From Nocardia sp. NBC_01329 (GTDB lineage: Bacteria; Actinomycetota; Actinomycetes; Mycobacteriales; Mycobacteriaceae): a stretch of 64,000 nucleotides of DNA. A model generated the notes under the pieces. The model ran no database searches, had not been told where the DNA came from, and saw only the letters and a list, made by a program, of their open reading frames with translations. The stretch is taken from positions 2,418,001-2,482,000 of the forward strand of contig NZ_CP108381.1 in the NCBI RefSeq assembly GCF_035956715.1, in the 5' to 3' direction. Both the position numbers and the translations under genes were made by a program. This document shows positions 8,203 through 16,770 of the stretch, in pieces. How positions within the stretch are numbered: the stretch's first letter is position 1; each line of letters opens with the position of its first letter.

Positions 8203-8574
8203 ATGAAGATCGGTGAGCTCTCGCAGCGCACGGATACGCCGGTGCGTCTGCTCCGCTACTACGAGGAACAGGACCTGATCCATTCCGAACGGCTCCCGAA
8301 CGGGTACCGGGATTACGAGGACTACGTCGTCGACCGGGTGCTGCAAGTCCGGGGCCTGCTCGATGTCGGACTGCCCACCCGGATCATCAAGCAGATCCTG
8401 CCCTGCCTGAACAGTTCACGGGCGATACACCTGCCGTACGTCACCCCAGAGATGATCGCGACACTCGAACGCGAACGCGACCGAATGGCAGAGAAGATCG
8501 AATGCCTCACGAAGAACCACCGAGCCATCAACGGCTACCTCGAGGCTGTGAGCCACGAGATCCGAGCCTCGTAA
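8203..8574 (+). CDS. MerR-family transcriptional regulator
   Basis: The 123-residue protein starts MKIGELSQRTDTPVRLLRYY, the MerR winged-helix signature, followed by LPNGYRDY in the wing and a coiled-coil dimerisation helix (MIATLERERDRMAEK). There is no metal-binding cysteine cluster, so an organic effector is more likely. ATG 8203 has AGGGG 7 nt upstream. It is divergent from the MFS gene and probably activates it. Confidence 0.9.
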   Translation: MKIGELSQRTDTPVRLLRYYEEQDLIHSERLPNGYRDYEDYVVDRVLQVRGLLDVGLPTRIIKQILPCLNSSRAIHLPYVTPEMIATLERERDRMAEKIECLTKNHRAINGYLEAVSHEIRAS

Positions 8575-8718
8575 CAGAACATACGGAGATTACTGGCGTC
8601 ACAACGACATGCGCCCACACTTCTCCACCGTGAACCAGCGCATGACAGTGAAGGACGACCCCTCCCGCAGGCCCGGTAACCGTTGTTCCCGGCCGTAGCT
8701 GCCGGTTCACGTTCACCT

Positions 8719-9410
8719 AAATGCGTTGAGGCGGGCACGACACAGCCGGACGATGCCGGGATCCCCGTGTACGGGGGACGACGCAGGGTGCCGGGCCTGC
8801 GCCGAGAGGAGCTCGCCCAGCTCGGCGGGGTGAGCGCCGGCTACTACACCCGCCTCGAACAGGGACAGAGCCCCAAAGCCTCGGACGCCGTTCTCGACGC
8901 CGTCGCCCGCGTCTTGCGGCTGGACGAAGCCGAACGTGCTCACCTGTACTCGCCGGCCACCTCGACTTCGACGCGCCGAACCGGCCCAGCGACCGCCCCA
9001 ACATCGGCCGCATGATGTTCCTCGACCCTCATACAACTGAGCTCTATGACGACTGGCCCCGCAAGGCCCGGTCCACCGTCGCCGACCTGCGATTGATTGC
9101 CGGACAGCACCCCGGCGCGCCGGCTCTGAGCAACCTCGTCGGCGAACTGACCCTCGGGAGCCCCGAATTCGCGAAACTATGGGCCGCCCACACGGTGGGA
9201 GACTGCGGCGGTACCGTTCATACCCATCACCATCCCATCGTGGGCACCATGGCACTCATGACCGAGTTCATGACCCTGCCGAACGACGAGGGACAGCGTG
9301 TGGCGGTGTTCAACGCCGAACCGGGCTCACCCTCCGAAGCCGCCCTACGAATCCTTTCCGATCCGACCGACACCAGCACGCCGGTCGGCGCTGCGAGAGT
9401 CTGTATATGA
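8719..9410 (+). pseudogene. MmyB-like XRE regulator, internally deleted and frameshifted
   Basis: The first part shows GRRRVPGLRREELAQLGGVS and YYTRLEQGQSPKASDAVLDA, the helix-turn-helix of MmyB-like XRE proteins. After AERAHL the frame changes and the protein resumes with MMFLDPHTTELYDDW and LVGELTLGSPEFAKLWAAH, the far end of the MmyB ligand-binding domain. About 80 middle residues are missing and the two parts are in different frames; the beginning is also shifted near 8735. Confidence 0.8.
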
Positions 9411-9793
9411 GTGAACCCCTACCGTCGGACGTGGTCACCACGCTGGAGACCCTGCTACGTCCCGACGACCAGCTGTACGCCGCGGTGCGAGCGCAAATTC
9501 CCCACGCCCGGATTCAGTCCCGATGTGGCTGTGGTTGCGTGAGTGTGAACTTCGAGCTGGACACGACCGAACTCACCCCGGTCCGGGTCGACCCTCCACG
9601 ACACCCGATCATCGCGGAAGCCGACATCATCGGTCCCGAGGACGACAGCCCCGGCGAGATACTCCTTTTCGTCAGCGGCGGGTACCTCTCCAGCTTGGAA
9701 GCGTGTTCCTGGGGTGACGGCCCGATCACTGCCTGGCCACCCCCGGAACAACTTCGCGTTGTCGACCGGCGCTCCCAACCGCCCACCGAATAA
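9407..9793 (+). CDS. Conserved-looking hypothetical protein, 128 aa
   Basis: The acidic 128-residue protein has a CGCGC cluster around residue 40 in a beta-rich context and LLFVSGGYLSSLEACSWGD near residue 90, which looks like a real folded domain. No family is recognised. It starts at the very end of the MmyB remnant, with ATG 9407 overlapping its stop, and reads the same way. The cysteine cluster could bind a metal, but this is a guess. Confidence 0.55.
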   Translation: MSEPLPSDVVTTLETLLRPDDQLYAAVRAQIPHARIQSRCGCGCVSVNFELDTTELTPVRVDPPRHPIIAEADIIGPEDDSPGEILLFVSGGYLSSLEACSWGDGPITAWPPPEQLRVVDRRSQPPTE

Positions 9794-9799
9794 CGATAG

Positions 9800-10008
9800 T
9801 TGTCCGGCGGCGCCCCCCAGAAGATCGAACAGCTCGGTGTCCCCGAGGTAATCCCGCATCACCAGCCCTCTCACGGTACTGTCGGCGAGCCCTTCCAGCG
9901 TTGTGGCGCTGTCGGAAGTCACCGGAATCGCGGTCGAACTCTTTTAGCACCCAGGGGTTCCGGTAGTAATCGCGCGAAAACAACGAAGTTGCCTTGACCA
10001 GCGGTGAT
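9800..10008 (-). pseudogene. Fragment of an unidentified protein gene
   Basis: Minus-strand translation gives VKATSLFSRDYYRNPWVLK and EFDRDSGDF, then after a frame change SATTLEGLADSTVRGLVMRD and DTELFDLLGG. The composition looks like genuine coding sequence, but no start is visible and a frameshift lies near 9922. The first 49 bp are the left inverted repeat, and the right repeat encodes a similar LLVKATSLFF on the plus strand. The family is not recognised. Confidence 0.4.
9960..10008. repeat. Left inverted repeat bracketing the zinc-ribbon gene
   Basis: These 49 bp match the reverse complement of 10820-10869 with about 46 of 50 positions identical and one 1-bp gap. The outer end reads CCGGTAGTAATCGCGCG. 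The repeat ends 2 bp before the stop codon of the zinc-ribbon gene. Confidence 0.8.
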
Positions 10009-10010
10009 AA

Positions 10011-10619
10011 TTATTTCGGGCTGCGGTGCATGGTAGTTGTTGCTTGGCTCGGCTGCTTTGAAGCTCTCGCGAGAGCAGCGTCGTCGATCGCTGCGCGGTG
10101 CAGCCGGTCTATCTGCCGAAGGATCTCGGTTCGGCGCTTGGCCGACTTGATCCATTTCGGCAGTCGCTCAACCACTGTGTGTCTGATCCCGCCGTCGTCC
10201 CACGGTGCGTGTTCGCGCAGGGATGCTTGGACATAACGCCTGATCAGAGCAAGATGTTCGAAGTTGTAGGCCCATAGCCACCCGTGACGGGTCTCGGCTC
10301 GCAGATACAGTGGAAGCGCGAAATACGGATCGGTCGCGGTCGAGCCCGCACCGACCATGAAGTAGTAGCCGCGGCTGGGTTCGGTCCGCGCCAGCCCACA
10401 ATGGCCGCACGTCAGCCGATGCGCGAGAAACTGTCGATATGGGCGACCGGCGGGCTCGGGCGGCGGTGTCACATGTGCGGTCTTGTTGCACTGCGGGCAC
10501 TGCACCAGCATGTCGTCCTCGAAGTCCACCAGCATGTGGCGATTGTCGAAGAAACGTTCCGGGGGCATGCGCCGAGTGTGCGGCACGGGCTGCCCGGCGA
10601 ATCCTCCCAATCGCGGCAC
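10011..10619 (-). CDS. Zinc-ribbon protein of unknown function, ~200 aa
   Basis: The protein contains CPQCNK near residue 42 and CGHCGL near 75, a four-cysteine zinc ribbon. It then has LWAYNFEHLALIRRYVQASL and a basic helical end with LPKWIKSAKRRTEIL. I recall similar zinc-ribbon proteins as scattered, function-unknown genes, but cannot confirm that here. It is enclosed by ~50-bp inverted repeats, so it may be cargo of a small mobile element. The start is uncertain: GTG 10619, or ATG at 10568 or 10535, none with a strong ribosome binding site. Confidence 0.7.
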   Translation of the reverse strand: MPRLGGFAGQPVPHTRRMPPERFFDNRHMLVDFEDDMLVQCPQCNKTAHVTPPPEPAGRPYRQFLAHRLTCGHCGLARTEPSRGYYFMVGAGSTATDPYFALPLYLRAETRHGWLWAYNFEHLALIRRYVQASLREHAPWDDGGIRHTVVERLPKWIKSAKRRTEILRQIDRLHRAAIDDAALARASKQPSQATTTMHRSPK

Positions 10620-10723
10620 GACCCGGACCCACTCGCATCAGCCCAGGTCGATGGTGTTCCGTAGAGGTGTTCCGGAACCTGTTCCGTTCAACTCAACCTC
10701 CGCTATCCGACACAATCCTGAGC

Positions 10724-10818
10724 ATGGGTGAGCCGATCCGGGTGGGATACTGCCGCAGCGGCGCCATCCCGCCTCGGACCTGATGCTCAGCTGCTGCCGT
10801 CTCGGCACATCGAACTGA
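10724..10818 (+). pseudogene. Possible serine-recombinase (resolvase) N-terminal remnant
   Basis: ATG 10724 begins MGEPIRVGYCRSG, which resembles the IRVGYxRvS opening of serine recombinases. A second frame then gives DAQLLPSRHIEL, similar to the QDLDAQL that follows in resolvases. The frame is broken between them and the sequence runs into the right inverted repeat. It is short and degraded, so this is tentative. Confidence 0.35.
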
Positions 10819-10819
10819 C

Positions 10820-10869
10820 ATCGCTGCTGGTCAAAGCAACTTCGTTGTTTTTCGCGCGATTACTACCGG
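10820..10869. repeat. Right inverted repeat bracketing the zinc-ribbon gene
   Basis: This is the partner of 9960-10008 in opposite orientation. Its outer end mirrors CCGGTAGTAATCGCGCG. Between the repeats lie 811 bp with one good gene. Both copies encode VKATSLF in one frame, so they might alternatively be two pieces of one duplicated gene rather than transposon ends. Confidence 0.8.
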
Positions 10870-11060
10870 GCCCCCAGCCTACGAGGTTCATCAGTACGCA
10901 CTCGGCCGGCGATCGGTCATCGACTGGGTCCCCGTGTCCGAGTTCCGCTGTTCGGATCCAACTCACCCATATCTTTCTCCCAGTCCGAATTTCGGGTTTG
11001 CGTCGAGTGTCTCCTTCGAGGTTGTCCGTTTGGTGGTGACATTCCGATGACTATACATAG

Positions 11061-11075
11061 TTTGATGCGCATATC
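11061..11075. repeat. Direct repeat copy 2 (TTTGATGCGCATATC)
   Basis: Identical to 2734-2748 and in the same orientation. It marks the right edge of the eroded accessory block; the next gene, GH1, looks intact and typical of the rest of the chromosome. Confidence 0.6.
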
Positions 11076-11338
11076 TAGATAACCGCTTGTTTTAAGAGGA
11101 TGGTCGGGGCGATGTTCGCGGACTGGTCCGCTCGCCGAGAGACCCTTCCGAGCCGGTCGTTTCTCGCGGAATGAGACCGATGCCGCGCCGCGCAAACCCT
11201 ACCGATCAAGGGCCACTACCCCGGCATCCGGGCCACGGTGGCCGCCGGGAGATGCGGACGCTTCGGCGCGATTCCGGTGTCGCGCCGCTAGTCTGGTGCG
11301 AGCGCCGCGAGGACCGACAGCGAACAGGAGACAATCCG

Positions 11339-12664
11339 ATGAGCCCGGTGAACCGCCGCCGATTTCTGACCACCAGCGCGGTAGCAGCCGGTGCTGTCGC
11401 ACTCGGGGCGGGCCGCGCCGCCGCCCGCCCCGCTCCCCCGGTCGAGATCGCTCCGCTCGGACCCGACTTCTTGTGGGGTGTCGCATCCTCGGGCTTCCAG
11501 TCCGAAGGCCGTGCGCCGGACAGCAACTGGACCCGCTATATCGCGGCGGGGAAAACCGAGGACCCCTATCGCGATTCCGTCGACTTCTACTCCCGCTACC
11601 GATCCGATATCGCGCTGGCCGAGCGTCTCGGGGTCCGCTCCTACCGGATCGGAATCGAATGGGCACGGGTGCAGCCGCGGCCGGATGACTGGGACGAGGA
11701 GGGGTTCGGGTTCTACGACCGGGTCATCGAGACTATCCGCGCCGCGGGTATGCGCCCGATGCTGACCCTGGACCACTGGGTGTACCCGGGCTGGCAGGCA
11801 GATCTGGGTGGCTGGCGGCGCGCCGGAATGGTCGACGACTGGCTTGCCAACGCCCGGAAGGTGGTCGATCGATACGCCCGGCACGATCCGCTGTGGATCA
11901 CCTTCAACGAGCCCGCGGCCTATCTGATGAACGAAGTGCGCCACGGCGGAATCGGAGTGACCGATATACCCGCGATGCAGGATCGGATGGCTGCTGCACA
12001 CAACGCGGTCTACGACCATATCCACCGGGTCCGGCCGGGTGCGATGGTCAGCAGCAACGTCGCCTACATCCCCGCGGCCGAGGACGCGGTGAACGGGGCG
12101 TTCCTCGCGCGGGTCGGCGCGAAGCTCGACTTCATCGGGATCGACTACTACTACGGGTTCTCCCCCGCCGGTGTGCTCGCTCAGCTACCCGACCCGAGCA
12201 AGCTGTGGACGCTGTCGTTGCAGGCAGAAGGTATCTACTACGCGCTCGACCACTACGCGAAGCGGTTCCCGGGCACACCTCTTTATATTGTCGAGAACGG
12301 TATGCCCACCGAGAACGGGAAACCGCGCGCCGATGGCTACACCCGCGCCGACCTCCTGCGCGATACCGTGTATTGGCTGCAGCGCGCGGCGGCCGACGGG
12401 ATGAATGTGATGGGCTACAACTACTGGAGTCTCACCGATAACTACGAATGGGGTTCCTATACACCGCGATTCGGGCTCTATACCGTCGATGTCCTGAGCG
12501 ATCCCGCGCTCACCCGTCGTCCCACCGACGCGGTGGCGGCCTATACCGCGATCACCGGCGGTGGCGGAGTTCCGAGTGATTACCGGCCGACCCGAGGGCC
12601 TGCGGCCTGCTCGATCGTCGACGGGCTGACCAGCTGCATCGATCAGGTCATCGTGCCGCGTTGA
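11339..12664 (+). CDS. Tat-exported glycoside hydrolase family 1 (beta-glucosidase-like)
   Basis: The 441-residue protein begins with a twin-arginine signal, NRRRFLTTSAVAAGAVALGA, ending near ARPAP, so it should leave the cytoplasm folded. The GH1 barrel follows: WITFNEP carries the acid/base Glu at about 191 and LYIVENGMP the nucleophile Glu at about 319; NYWSLTDNYEWG is the aglycone-side motif. A C-terminal tail with two cysteines may form a disulfide. The start has CAGGAG upstream. Sugar specificity cannot be read from sequence. The gene stands alone. Confidence 0.9.
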   Translation: MSPVNRRRFLTTSAVAAGAVALGAGRAAARPAPPVEIAPLGPDFLWGVASSGFQSEGRAPDSNWTRYIAAGKTEDPYRDSVDFYSRYRSDIALAERLGVRSYRIGIEWARVQPRPDDWDEEGFGFYDRVIETIRAAGMRPMLTLDHWVYPGWQADLGGWRRAGMVDDWLANARKVVDRYARHDPLWITFNEPAAYLMNEVRHGGIGVTDIPAMQDRMAAAHNAVYDHIHRVRPGAMVSSNVAYIPAAEDAVNGAFLARVGAKLDFIGIDYYYGFSPAGVLAQLPDPSKLWTLSLQAEGIYYALDHYAKRFPGTPLYIVENGMPTENGKPRADGYTRADLLRDTVYWLQRAAADGMNVMGYNYWSLTDNYEWGSYTPRFGLYTVDVLSDPALTRRPTDAVAAYTAITGGGGVPSDYRPTRGPAACSIVDGLTSCIDQVIVPR

Positions 12665-12687
12665 TCCGCAACACGATGACCTGATCG
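12640..12687 (+). terminator. Stem-loop overlapping the GH1 stop codon
   Basis: CGATCAGGTCATCGTG (12640-12655) pairs perfectly with 12672-12687 over a 16-nt loop that contains the TGA. There is no T-tract, which is common for actinobacterial terminators. Confidence 0.65.
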
Positions 12688-12697
12688 GAGAGTCCGT

Positions 12698-12853
12698 TCA
12701 GCCGACCTCGACGGGCGTCGCCCGCGGTAGGACCGGGCTTCGCGGCCCCGGTGAGCACAGGCTCATCGCCGCTGGTGCGACACCGACCAGGATTCCGTAC
12801 GGCGAATCGATCCAGATCGCGAGCAGGATGCCTGTCGCACCCAGTATCGCCGA
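12698..12853 (-). pseudogene. 3' end of a lost membrane-protein gene
   Basis: Minus-strand translation gives WGSAILGATGILLAIWIDS and PYGILVGVAPAAMSLC, a hydrophobic helix pair, ending VLPRATPVEVG. The upstream half is absent: the sequence changes at about 12853, where the tail of another gene starts on the opposite strand. No start codon with a ribosome site is available. Confidence 0.4.
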
Positions 12854-12949
12854 GCCCCACGACTCGACCCGGTGAACGCATCGGCCCAGCGTGAGCTGCG
12901 GCGCGCGTTCGACCCGCGCGGGATCCTGAATCCCGGCGTGGCGTTGTGA
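12851..12949 (+). pseudogene. 3' end of a FAD-linked oxidase gene
   Basis: The frame ending at TGA 12947-12949 reads ELRRAFDPRGILNPGVAL, the near-invariant C-terminus of FAD-binding oxidases of the glycolate oxidase/alkyl-DHAP synthase type. Only about 30 residues remain. It is placed back to back with the membrane-protein tail, as if one deletion removed the front halves of two divergent genes. Confidence 0.65.
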
Positions 12950-13007
12950 CCTGTTCGGCCCGGTCCGGTGCGGTGCCGGGGCGAGCCGGACGTGCAAGAC
13001 TGGCCGG

Positions 13008-14210
13008 GTGAACGGGGAGAAGGAAATCCGCGCAGACAGCACTCGCTCCGCCGGCGCCACCCGGGCGCCCGATCGCGGGGAGGTCTTCGGCTCCGGAGTG
13101 CTGTGGTTGGCGAAATGGGCGGTATGCGTGATCGCGATCGCGGCCGGGGCCTGGGTTCTCGGGTTCCTGGCCGCCCGGTTGTGGGTGGTGCTGCTGCCGG
13201 TGCTCCTCGCGATCGTGGTCTCCACGGTGCTCTGGCCGCCGACCCGTCTGCTGGTGAAAGCCGGGTTACCACCGGCCGCGGCGGCCGCGCTCACGGTGGT
13301 CGGGTTCATCGGCGTGCTCGCGGGCGGTATCGCTCTGATCGTGCCCTCGGTGGTGGATCAGGTGCCCGAACTCTCCGACAAGGCCACGACGGGTATCAAT
13401 ACCGTCCAGGACTGGTTACAGGGCCCGCCGCTGAACATCCGGGACGAACAACTGAACTCGGCGGTCGACGCGGTGGTGTCGCGGGTGCAGTCCAGTGCCG
13501 AGCAGATCGCCTCCGGGGTGTTCACCGGGGTCAGTACCGCAACCTCGGTGCTGGTCACGATATTCCTGGTGCTGGTGATCTCCTTCTTCTTCGTCAAGGA
13601 CGGGCCCCGATTCGTTCCTTGGATGCACAAGTTCACCGGTGGGCGCAGTGGCCGGCACTTCGAGGAAGTGCTGGTGCGGGTGTGGGATGTGCTCGGCGGG
13701 TTCATCCGCACCCAGGCGCTGGTCAGCTTCATCGACGCGTTCTTCATCGGCCTCGGGCTGGTATTGCTCGGAGTACCACTGTGGGGGGTACTCACGGCAC
13801 TGACGTTCCTGGGCGGGTTCATTCCCATGGTCGGGGCTTTCGTCGCCGGCGCGCTGGCGGTGCTCGTCGCACTGGTGGGCAACGGGTTCACCACGGCCCT
13901 GATCGTGCTCGTGATCATCATCGCGGTCCAGCAGCTCGAGGGCAATGTGCTGCAACCGGTACTGCAGAGCCGCACCATGAAGCTGCACGCGGTGGTGGTC
14001 CTGCTCGCGGTCACCGGCGGCGCCACCCTGTACGGCATCACCGGAGCGTTCCTGGCGGTCCCGGTGGTGGCCGTAGCCGCGGTGGTGGTCCGCTATATCA
14101 GCGAACAGATCGACGTGGCGGTGGGGGAACCCGATCCGTCCGGGGAAAAGGCGACGGACCCCACCCCGTCCGAAGTGGACACGGAGAAAGCTGCGGAACC
14201 AGGGCAGTAG
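13008..14210 (+). CDS. AI-2E family transporter/permease (PerM-like)
   Basis: The 400-residue membrane protein has two N-terminal hydrophobic helices, a soluble segment (130-180) and five to six further helices. LVISFFFVKDG and GGFIPMVGAFVAGALAVL are typical of the AI-2 exporter/PerM family, as is the length; the acidic tail (GEPDPSGEKA onward) is cytoplasmic. Members move small solutes or ions; the substrate is unknown. GTG 13008 is taken as start. It is convergent with the following TetR gene. Confidence 0.88.
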   Translation: MNGEKEIRADSTRSAGATRAPDRGEVFGSGVLWLAKWAVCVIAIAAGAWVLGFLAARLWVVLLPVLLAIVVSTVLWPPTRLLVKAGLPPAAAAALTVVGFIGVLAGGIALIVPSVVDQVPELSDKATTGINTVQDWLQGPPLNIRDEQLNSAVDAVVSRVQSSAEQIASGVFTGVSTATSVLVTIFLVLVISFFFVKDGPRFVPWMHKFTGGRSGRHFEEVLVRVWDVLGGFIRTQALVSFIDAFFIGLGLVLLGVPLWGVLTALTFLGGFIPMVGAFVAGALAVLVALVGNGFTTALIVLVIIIAVQQLEGNVLQPVLQSRTMKLHAVVVLLAVTGGATLYGITGAFLAVPVVAVAAVVVRYISEQIDVAVGEPDPSGEKATDPTPSEVDTEKAAEPGQ

Positions 14211-14230
14211 GCCCGTTCCTGACGGGCTGG

Positions 14231-14926
14231 TCACGGTACGCCGAGTAGGTTTTCGAGCGCGGCGATATGGGTTTCGAAGACCTGCGCGCGGTCGGTGAAA
14301 GTGTCGGCTCCGTACATATCGAAGACATCGAAGCTCACAGCCCCGAACAGCGTGCACCAGACGGTGAGGCCGCGCGCGAGCAACCAGTCCGGCACGTCCA
14401 GCTCGAAATCGGCTCGGATCCGAACGAAATCGCCGGCCAGCGGTCCGGCGGGAGCCGGCTGACCACCTGCCGGTGGCGCGAGTAGTCCGCGTCGGTGGGC
14501 TGCATCGAAGAGCCCCATCAGTGTCGCGATCACCCGGGTACCCGGAGTGACCGTGCGATCGGCCGGAGCCGCGTATCCGGGTACCGGGGTACCGAACAGC
14601 AGGCCGTACCAGGCGGGTTCGGCGAGCGCCCAGGTACGGACGGTACGGGCGGTGACCCGGAATTGTTCGATCGGGTCGTCGGGTGCGGTGGCGAGGGCGG
14701 CCTCGACGGCATCGCCCAGTGCGTCGTAGCCGTCGATCACCAGCAGGGTCAGCAGTTCGTCACGGCTGCGGACGTAACGGTAGACCGCCGAGGAGACCAC
14801 ACCCAGGTCGCGGGCCACCGCGCGTAACGACAGGGCGGCGGCGCCGTCGGTGGCAAGATGTTCACGCGCGATCCGCTTGATATCGGTCATGGTCTGGGCC
14901 CGGGCGCGGGCGCGGGGTGTGGTCAT
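14231..14926 (-). CDS. TetR-family regulator with WHG-type ligand domain
   Basis: The 231-residue protein has a TetR helix-turn-helix: LSLRAVARDLGVVSSAVYRY is the recognition region. The C-terminal part (EPAWYGLLFGTPVPGY, LVWCTLFGAVSFDVF-like helices) resembles the TetR_C_13/WHG group. It is divergent from the cholesterol oxidase gene across 116 bp, so it is a candidate regulator of it. That spacer contains an imperfect dyad, GAGCA...TGCTC, at about 14950-14979. Confidence 0.88.
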   Translation of the reverse strand: MTTPRARARAQTMTDIKRIAREHLATDGAAALSLRAVARDLGVVSSAVYRYVRSRDELLTLLVIDGYDALGDAVEAALATAPDDPIEQFRVTARTVRTWALAEPAWYGLLFGTPVPGYAAPADRTVTPGTRVIATLMGLFDAAHRRGLLAPPAGGQPAPAGPLAGDFVRIRADFELDVPDWLLARGLTVWCTLFGAVSFDVFDMYGADTFTDRAQVFETHIAALENLLGVP

Positions 14927-15042
14927 TCCTTCAGCCTGACCAATTACGAGAGCACTGTCAACAATAGTGAGCGTTGCTCCCGTCCAGCTATGTTAATGTT
15001 ACCGCACGTCACTGCTGACCATCCGAACCAAGGAGAAGCCCC

Positions 15043-16761
15043 ATGTCCGAGGCGGCCACGGATTTCGATGTCCTCATCGTCGGCTCCGGGTTCGGTGGCA
15101 GTGTCACCGCCCTACGACTGGTCGAGAAGGGTTACCGCGTCGGCGTCCTCGAAGCCGGCCGCCGCTACGCCGACGACGAACTGCCGAAAACCAGCTGGGA
15201 ACTGCGCAAGTTCCTGTGGGCACCGAAACTCGGCTGCTACGGCATCCAGCGCATCCACCCGCTGCGCAATGTGCTCATCCTCGGCGGCGCCGGAGTCGGC
15301 GGCGGATCACTCAATTACGCCAACACGCTCTACGTTCCGCCGGAGCCGTTCTTCCAGGACCCGCAGTGGCGCGACATCACCGACTGGCGTGGCGAACTCA
15401 CGCCCTACTACGAGCAGGCGAAACGAATGCTCGGCGTAGTACAGAACCCGCATATGACACCGGCGGACGAAGTCTTCAAACAGGTCGCCGACGATATGGG
15501 CGTCGGCGAGACTTTCGTACGGACACCGGTGGGAGTGTTCTTCGGCGAACCCGGTGAAACGGTGGACGATCCGTATTTCGGTGGCGTCGGACCGGCTCGC
15601 ACCGGATGCCTGGAATGTGGCGACTGCATGGTCGGATGCAAATTCGGGGCGAAGAACACTCTCGTCAAGAACTATCTGTATCTCGCCGAACAGGCCGGGG
15701 CGCAGGTGGTACCGATGACGACGGTGACCGAACTGCGGCCGCGAGCGGACGGCAGCTGGGTGGTTTCGGCGCAGAAGACCGGCGCCTGGGTACGCAAACA
15801 GCGCACCACCTACACCGCCCGCCAGGTCGTGGTGGCGGCCGGAACCCTCGGCACCCAGCGGCTGCTGCACGAGATGCGGGATCGCCGGGTACTGCCGGAG
15901 CTGTCCGACCGTCTCGGCCTGCTCACCCGCACCAACTCCGAATCGATCGTCGGCGCTGCCACCAAGAAGCTCGCGCCCGGCCAGGATTTCACCCGGGGCG
16001 TCGCGATCACCTCATCGATCCACCCGACCCCCGACACCCATATCGAACCGGTGCGCTACGGCCGGGGTTCCAACGCGATGGGGTTGCTCCAGACCCTGAT
16101 GGTCGACGGCGGCGGCCGGATCCCGCGCTGGCTGCGGTTCCTCGGGACCGCGCTGCGCCATCCGCTGCTGATGCTCAGTTTCCTCAGCGTTCGCAATTGG
16201 AGTGAGCGCACCATCATCTCGCTGGTGATGCAGCATCTCGACAACTCCATCACCACCTACACGACCCGCGGACTCTTCGGCCGCAAGCTCACCAGCAAGC
16301 AGGGTCACGGCGAACCCAATCCGACCTGGATCCCGGCGGGCAACGAGGCCACCCGCCGGGTCGCCGAGCAGATCGGCGGGACCGCGGGCGGAACCTGGGG
16401 TGAGGTGTTCAATATCCCGCTCACCGCACATTTCCTCGGCGGTGCCGCGATCGGCGCCGATCGCGACTCCGGGGTGATCGACGCGTACCACCGGGTATTC
16501 GGCTATCCCACGCTGAGTGTGGTGGACGGGGCCGCGGTATCGGCCAATCTCGGCGTGAATCCGTCGCTGACCATCACCGCGCAAGCCGAACGCGCAGCCG
16601 CGTACTGGCCGAACAAGGGCGAACAAGATCCCCGGCCCGCGCCGGACGCACCGTACCGCCGGATCGCGCCGGTGGTGCCGAAATCCCCGGTGGTCCCCGA
16701 CTCGGCGCCGGGTGCGCTGCGTTTGCCGATTGTGGCAGTGAACGATCCGGCGGCCGGCTGA
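15043..16761 (+). CDS. choD: GMC-family cholesterol oxidase (ChoD-like)
   Basis: The 572-residue flavoprotein begins with FDVLIVGSGFGGSVTALRL, the FAD dinucleotide-binding motif, and has LEAGRRYADDELP and LGGAGVGGGSLNYAN, typical of mycobacterial ChoD-type GMC oxidoreductases. A CxxC-containing segment (TGCLECGDCMVGCKFGAKN) and the C-terminal NLGVNPSLTITAQAER complete the family picture, with the active-site His in PLTAHFLGG. The family oxidises a sterol 3-hydroxyl group or related substrates. No signal peptide is seen. AAGGAG precedes the ATG. It lies beside other lipid genes and converges on a thioesterase gene. Confidence 0.92.
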   Translation: MSEAATDFDVLIVGSGFGGSVTALRLVEKGYRVGVLEAGRRYADDELPKTSWELRKFLWAPKLGCYGIQRIHPLRNVLILGGAGVGGGSLNYANTLYVPPEPFFQDPQWRDITDWRGELTPYYEQAKRMLGVVQNPHMTPADEVFKQVADDMGVGETFVRTPVGVFFGEPGETVDDPYFGGVGPARTGCLECGDCMVGCKFGAKNTLVKNYLYLAEQAGAQVVPMTTVTELRPRADGSWVVSAQKTGAWVRKQRTTYTARQVVVAAGTLGTQRLLHEMRDRRVLPELSDRLGLLTRTNSESIVGAATKKLAPGQDFTRGVAITSSIHPTPDTHIEPVRYGRGSNAMGLLQTLMVDGGGRIPRWLRFLGTALRHPLLMLSFLSVRNWSERTIISLVMQHLDNSITTYTTRGLFGRKLTSKQGHGEPNPTWIPAGNEATRRVAEQIGGTAGGTWGEVFNIPLTAHFLGGAAIGADRDSGVIDAYHRVFGYPTLSVVDGAAVSANLGVNPSLTITAQAERAAAYWPNKGEQDPRPAPDAPYRRIAPVVPKSPVVPDSAPGALRLPIVAVNDPAAG

Positions 16762-16770
16762 GCCCGGACT

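Larger units (their letters stand above)
10620..11338. other. Mostly non-coding stretch with recombinase remnant and repeat copies
   Basis: It holds the possible serine-recombinase start (10724), the right inverted repeat (10820-10869) and the second 15-bp direct repeat (11061-11075). From about 11040 to 11100 it is AT-rich. The last 40 bp are the leader of the GH1 gene with CAGGAG before the start. No other gene is supported. Confidence 0.5.
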
